From Achromobacter pulmonis (GTDB lineage: Bacteria; Pseudomonadota; Gammaproteobacteria; Burkholderiales; Burkholderiaceae_B), in the NCBI RefSeq assembly GCF_002885955.2, contig NZ_POQS01000002.1:1-49740 (forward strand): 49,740 nucleotides of DNA. The letters run 5' to 3'. The notes beneath the pieces were generated by a model that worked only from the letters and a program-made list of their open reading frames with translations, was not told the DNA's origin and did no database searches. Shown here piece after piece: positions 48,712 through 49,740 of this stretch. Within the stretch, counting starts at the first letter, position 1. Each line of letters begins with the position of its first letter. The translations under genes were made by a program, and so were the position numbers.

Positions 48712-49740
48712 CCGGAGCCGGGCCGAGGCCGTTCAATTTCGGTGCGGGGCCCGCCACGCTGCCAGAGGAGGTTCTGCGCCAGGCGGCCGGCGAGATGCTG
48801 GACTGGCACGGCAGCGGCATGGGGGTGATGGAGATGAGCCACCGCGGCAACGACTTCATCTCGATCTACGAAGCGACGATGGCTGGCCTGCGCGTCTTGC
48901 TGGAGGTGCCTTCCGAATTCCATATCCTCTTTCTGCAGGGCGGCGGCATCGGCGAGAACGCCATCGTGCCGTTGAATCTTTCCGGCGGCGGCGTGGTCGA
49001 CTTCCTGCTCACCGGGAACTGGAGCCACAAGTCCTGGGACGAGGCCCGCAGGTACGTCCGCGCCGCCCACGTCGCCGCGACGGCGGAGCCTGGCGGCTTC
49101 ACCGGCATTCCTCCCGCATCGAGCTGGCGGATCAGCCCCGATGCGGCCTATGTCCACGTCTGCAGCAACGAGACGATCCAGGGAGTGCAGTTCGCCGAGC
49201 TGCCCGACCTCGCGGCCTTGGGCTCGCGCGCACCGCTCGTCGTGGACTGCTCGTCCGACATCGCCTCCCGGCGCTTCGACTGGCGCCGCGTCGGGTTGGC
49301 GTTCGCCGGCGCGCAGAAGAACCTCGGGCCCGCGGGGCTGACGGTGGTCTTCGTGCGCGAGGAACTGCTCGGTCGCGCGCTGCCGATCTGTCCAAGCGCC
49401 TTCAACTATGAACTGGCCGCACGCCACCAGTCCATGTACAACACGCCTCCGACCTGGGGTATTTACATCCTCGGGCTCGTGGTGGAATGGATGCGGCGCC
49501 AGCGCGAAGGCGATTTCACCGGGGTGGCTGCGCTGGAGATCCGCAACCGGCGGCAGGCCGGCAAGCTCTATGCGGCAATCGACGCCAGCGATTTCTACGT
49601 GAATCAGGTCGAGCCCGCTGCGCGGTCGCTGATGAATGTGTCGTTCTTCCTGACCGACACGCGCCATGAGGCGGCCTTCCTGGACGGTGCCAAGGAGCGC
49701 GGCCTGCTTCAACTCAAAGGGCACAAGTCCGCAGGCGGCA
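48708..49740 (+). CDS. serC: Phosphoserine aminotransferase, partial
   Basis: 344 codons, cut by the window end. [20 protein letters not shown], then [20 protein letters not shown] and the PLP lysine K204 ([12 protein letters not shown]) identify SerC, which transfers an amino group from glutamate to 3-phosphohydroxypyruvate (serine, and in some bacteria pyridoxal phosphate synthesis). The ATG overlaps the hemL stop (ATGA at 48708), so the two PLP enzymes are made together. Only about the last 15-20 residues are missing. No frameshift is visible. Confidence 0.93.
   Translation, partial: MTGAGPRPFNFGAGPATLPEEVLRQAAGEMLDWHGSGMGVMEMSHRGNDFISIYEATMAGLRVLLEVPSEFHILFLQGGGIGENAIVPLNLSGGGVVDFLLTGNWSHKSWDEARRYVRAAHVAATAEPGGFTGIPPASSWRISPDAAYVHVCSNETIQGVQFAELPDLAALGSRAPLVVDCSSDIASRRFDWRRVGLAFAGAQKNLGPAGLTVVFVREELLGRALPICPSAFNYELAARHQSMYNTPPTWGIYILGLVVEWMRRQREGDFTGVAALEIRNRRQAGKLYAAIDASDFYVNQVEPAARSLMNVSFFLTDTRHEAAFLDGAKERGLLQLKGHKSAGG

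Noticed and set aside
1..49740. CRISPR arrays, rRNA and tRNA genes
   Set aside because: No regular spaced repeat array and no tRNA- or rRNA-like segment was noticed on either strand; a covariance search was not possible here.

Overview
The window is GC-rich DNA from a proteobacterium, most likely a betaproteobacterium of the Bordetella/Achromobacter (Alcaligenaceae) type. The main clues are a Bug-type solute-binding protein, a DUF1543 protein, several AraC/MFS pairs and consistent GC-rich codon use. It joins two kinds of DNA: a mobile-element-like accessory block (about 1-36.9 kb, probably part of an integrative and conjugative element or integrated plasmid) and ordinary chromosomal metabolism (about 37.6-49.7 kb). 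No relaxase, type IV secretion, replication or partition gene is visible, so the element type is inferred from accessory families only.

Region 1 (0.1-5.0 kb, minus strand) has a DinG/XPD-type Fe-S helicase, a RES-Xre toxin-antitoxin pair and an unknown 237-aa protein. Region 2 (5.0-6.0 kb) has a TetR regulator with a perfect operator palindrome and a decayed MarR-like fragment. Region 3 (6.1-26.5 kb, plus strand) is a long series of small and medium accessory genes of mostly unknown function. It includes a DUF6878-like protein, a metal-binding TIM-barrel protein, a possible ADP-ribosyltransferase-fold protein, an orphan DNA methyltransferase, a 1677-aa DarB-like methyltransferase-helicase and a RadC-like protein. 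Two minus-strand cargo genes, an MFS transporter and a phospholipase-D-fold protein, interrupt it at 19.4-22.9 kb.

The most unusual signal in Region 3 is a repeated 5' leader. At least nine plus-strand genes or gene groups are preceded, 10-60 nt before the start codon, by a G/C-run element. Its left arm can form either a small hairpin or a larger nested hairpin followed, in most copies, by a T-run. Several leaders also carry a 23-nt motif (five copies) upstream. This looks like a shared attenuator-type control layer.

Region 4 (26.5-36.9 kb, mostly minus strand) is a recombination/repair module: a tyrosine-recombinase-like protein without a visible catalytic tyrosine, a DUF1173 protein, a gp3-like recombination-directionality-factor homologue, an SbcD-like nuclease and an SbcC-like ATPase. 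A small island with HigBA, MazEF and a truncated DUF6088 gene separates the SbcD-like and SbcC-like genes.

Region 5 (37.6-49.7 kb) holds an AEC transporter; an AraC regulator divergent from an MFS transporter; an Xre-cupin regulator divergent from a Bug/glutathione-transferase-like/class II aldolase operon; an AhpD-like protein divergent from an AraC regulator; a DUF1543 protein; and phosphatidylserine decarboxylase divergent from hemL-serC. The serC gene runs off the window end. A TGTCCTA/TAGGACA operator-like motif recurs at three promoters, one in the element and two in the chromosome.
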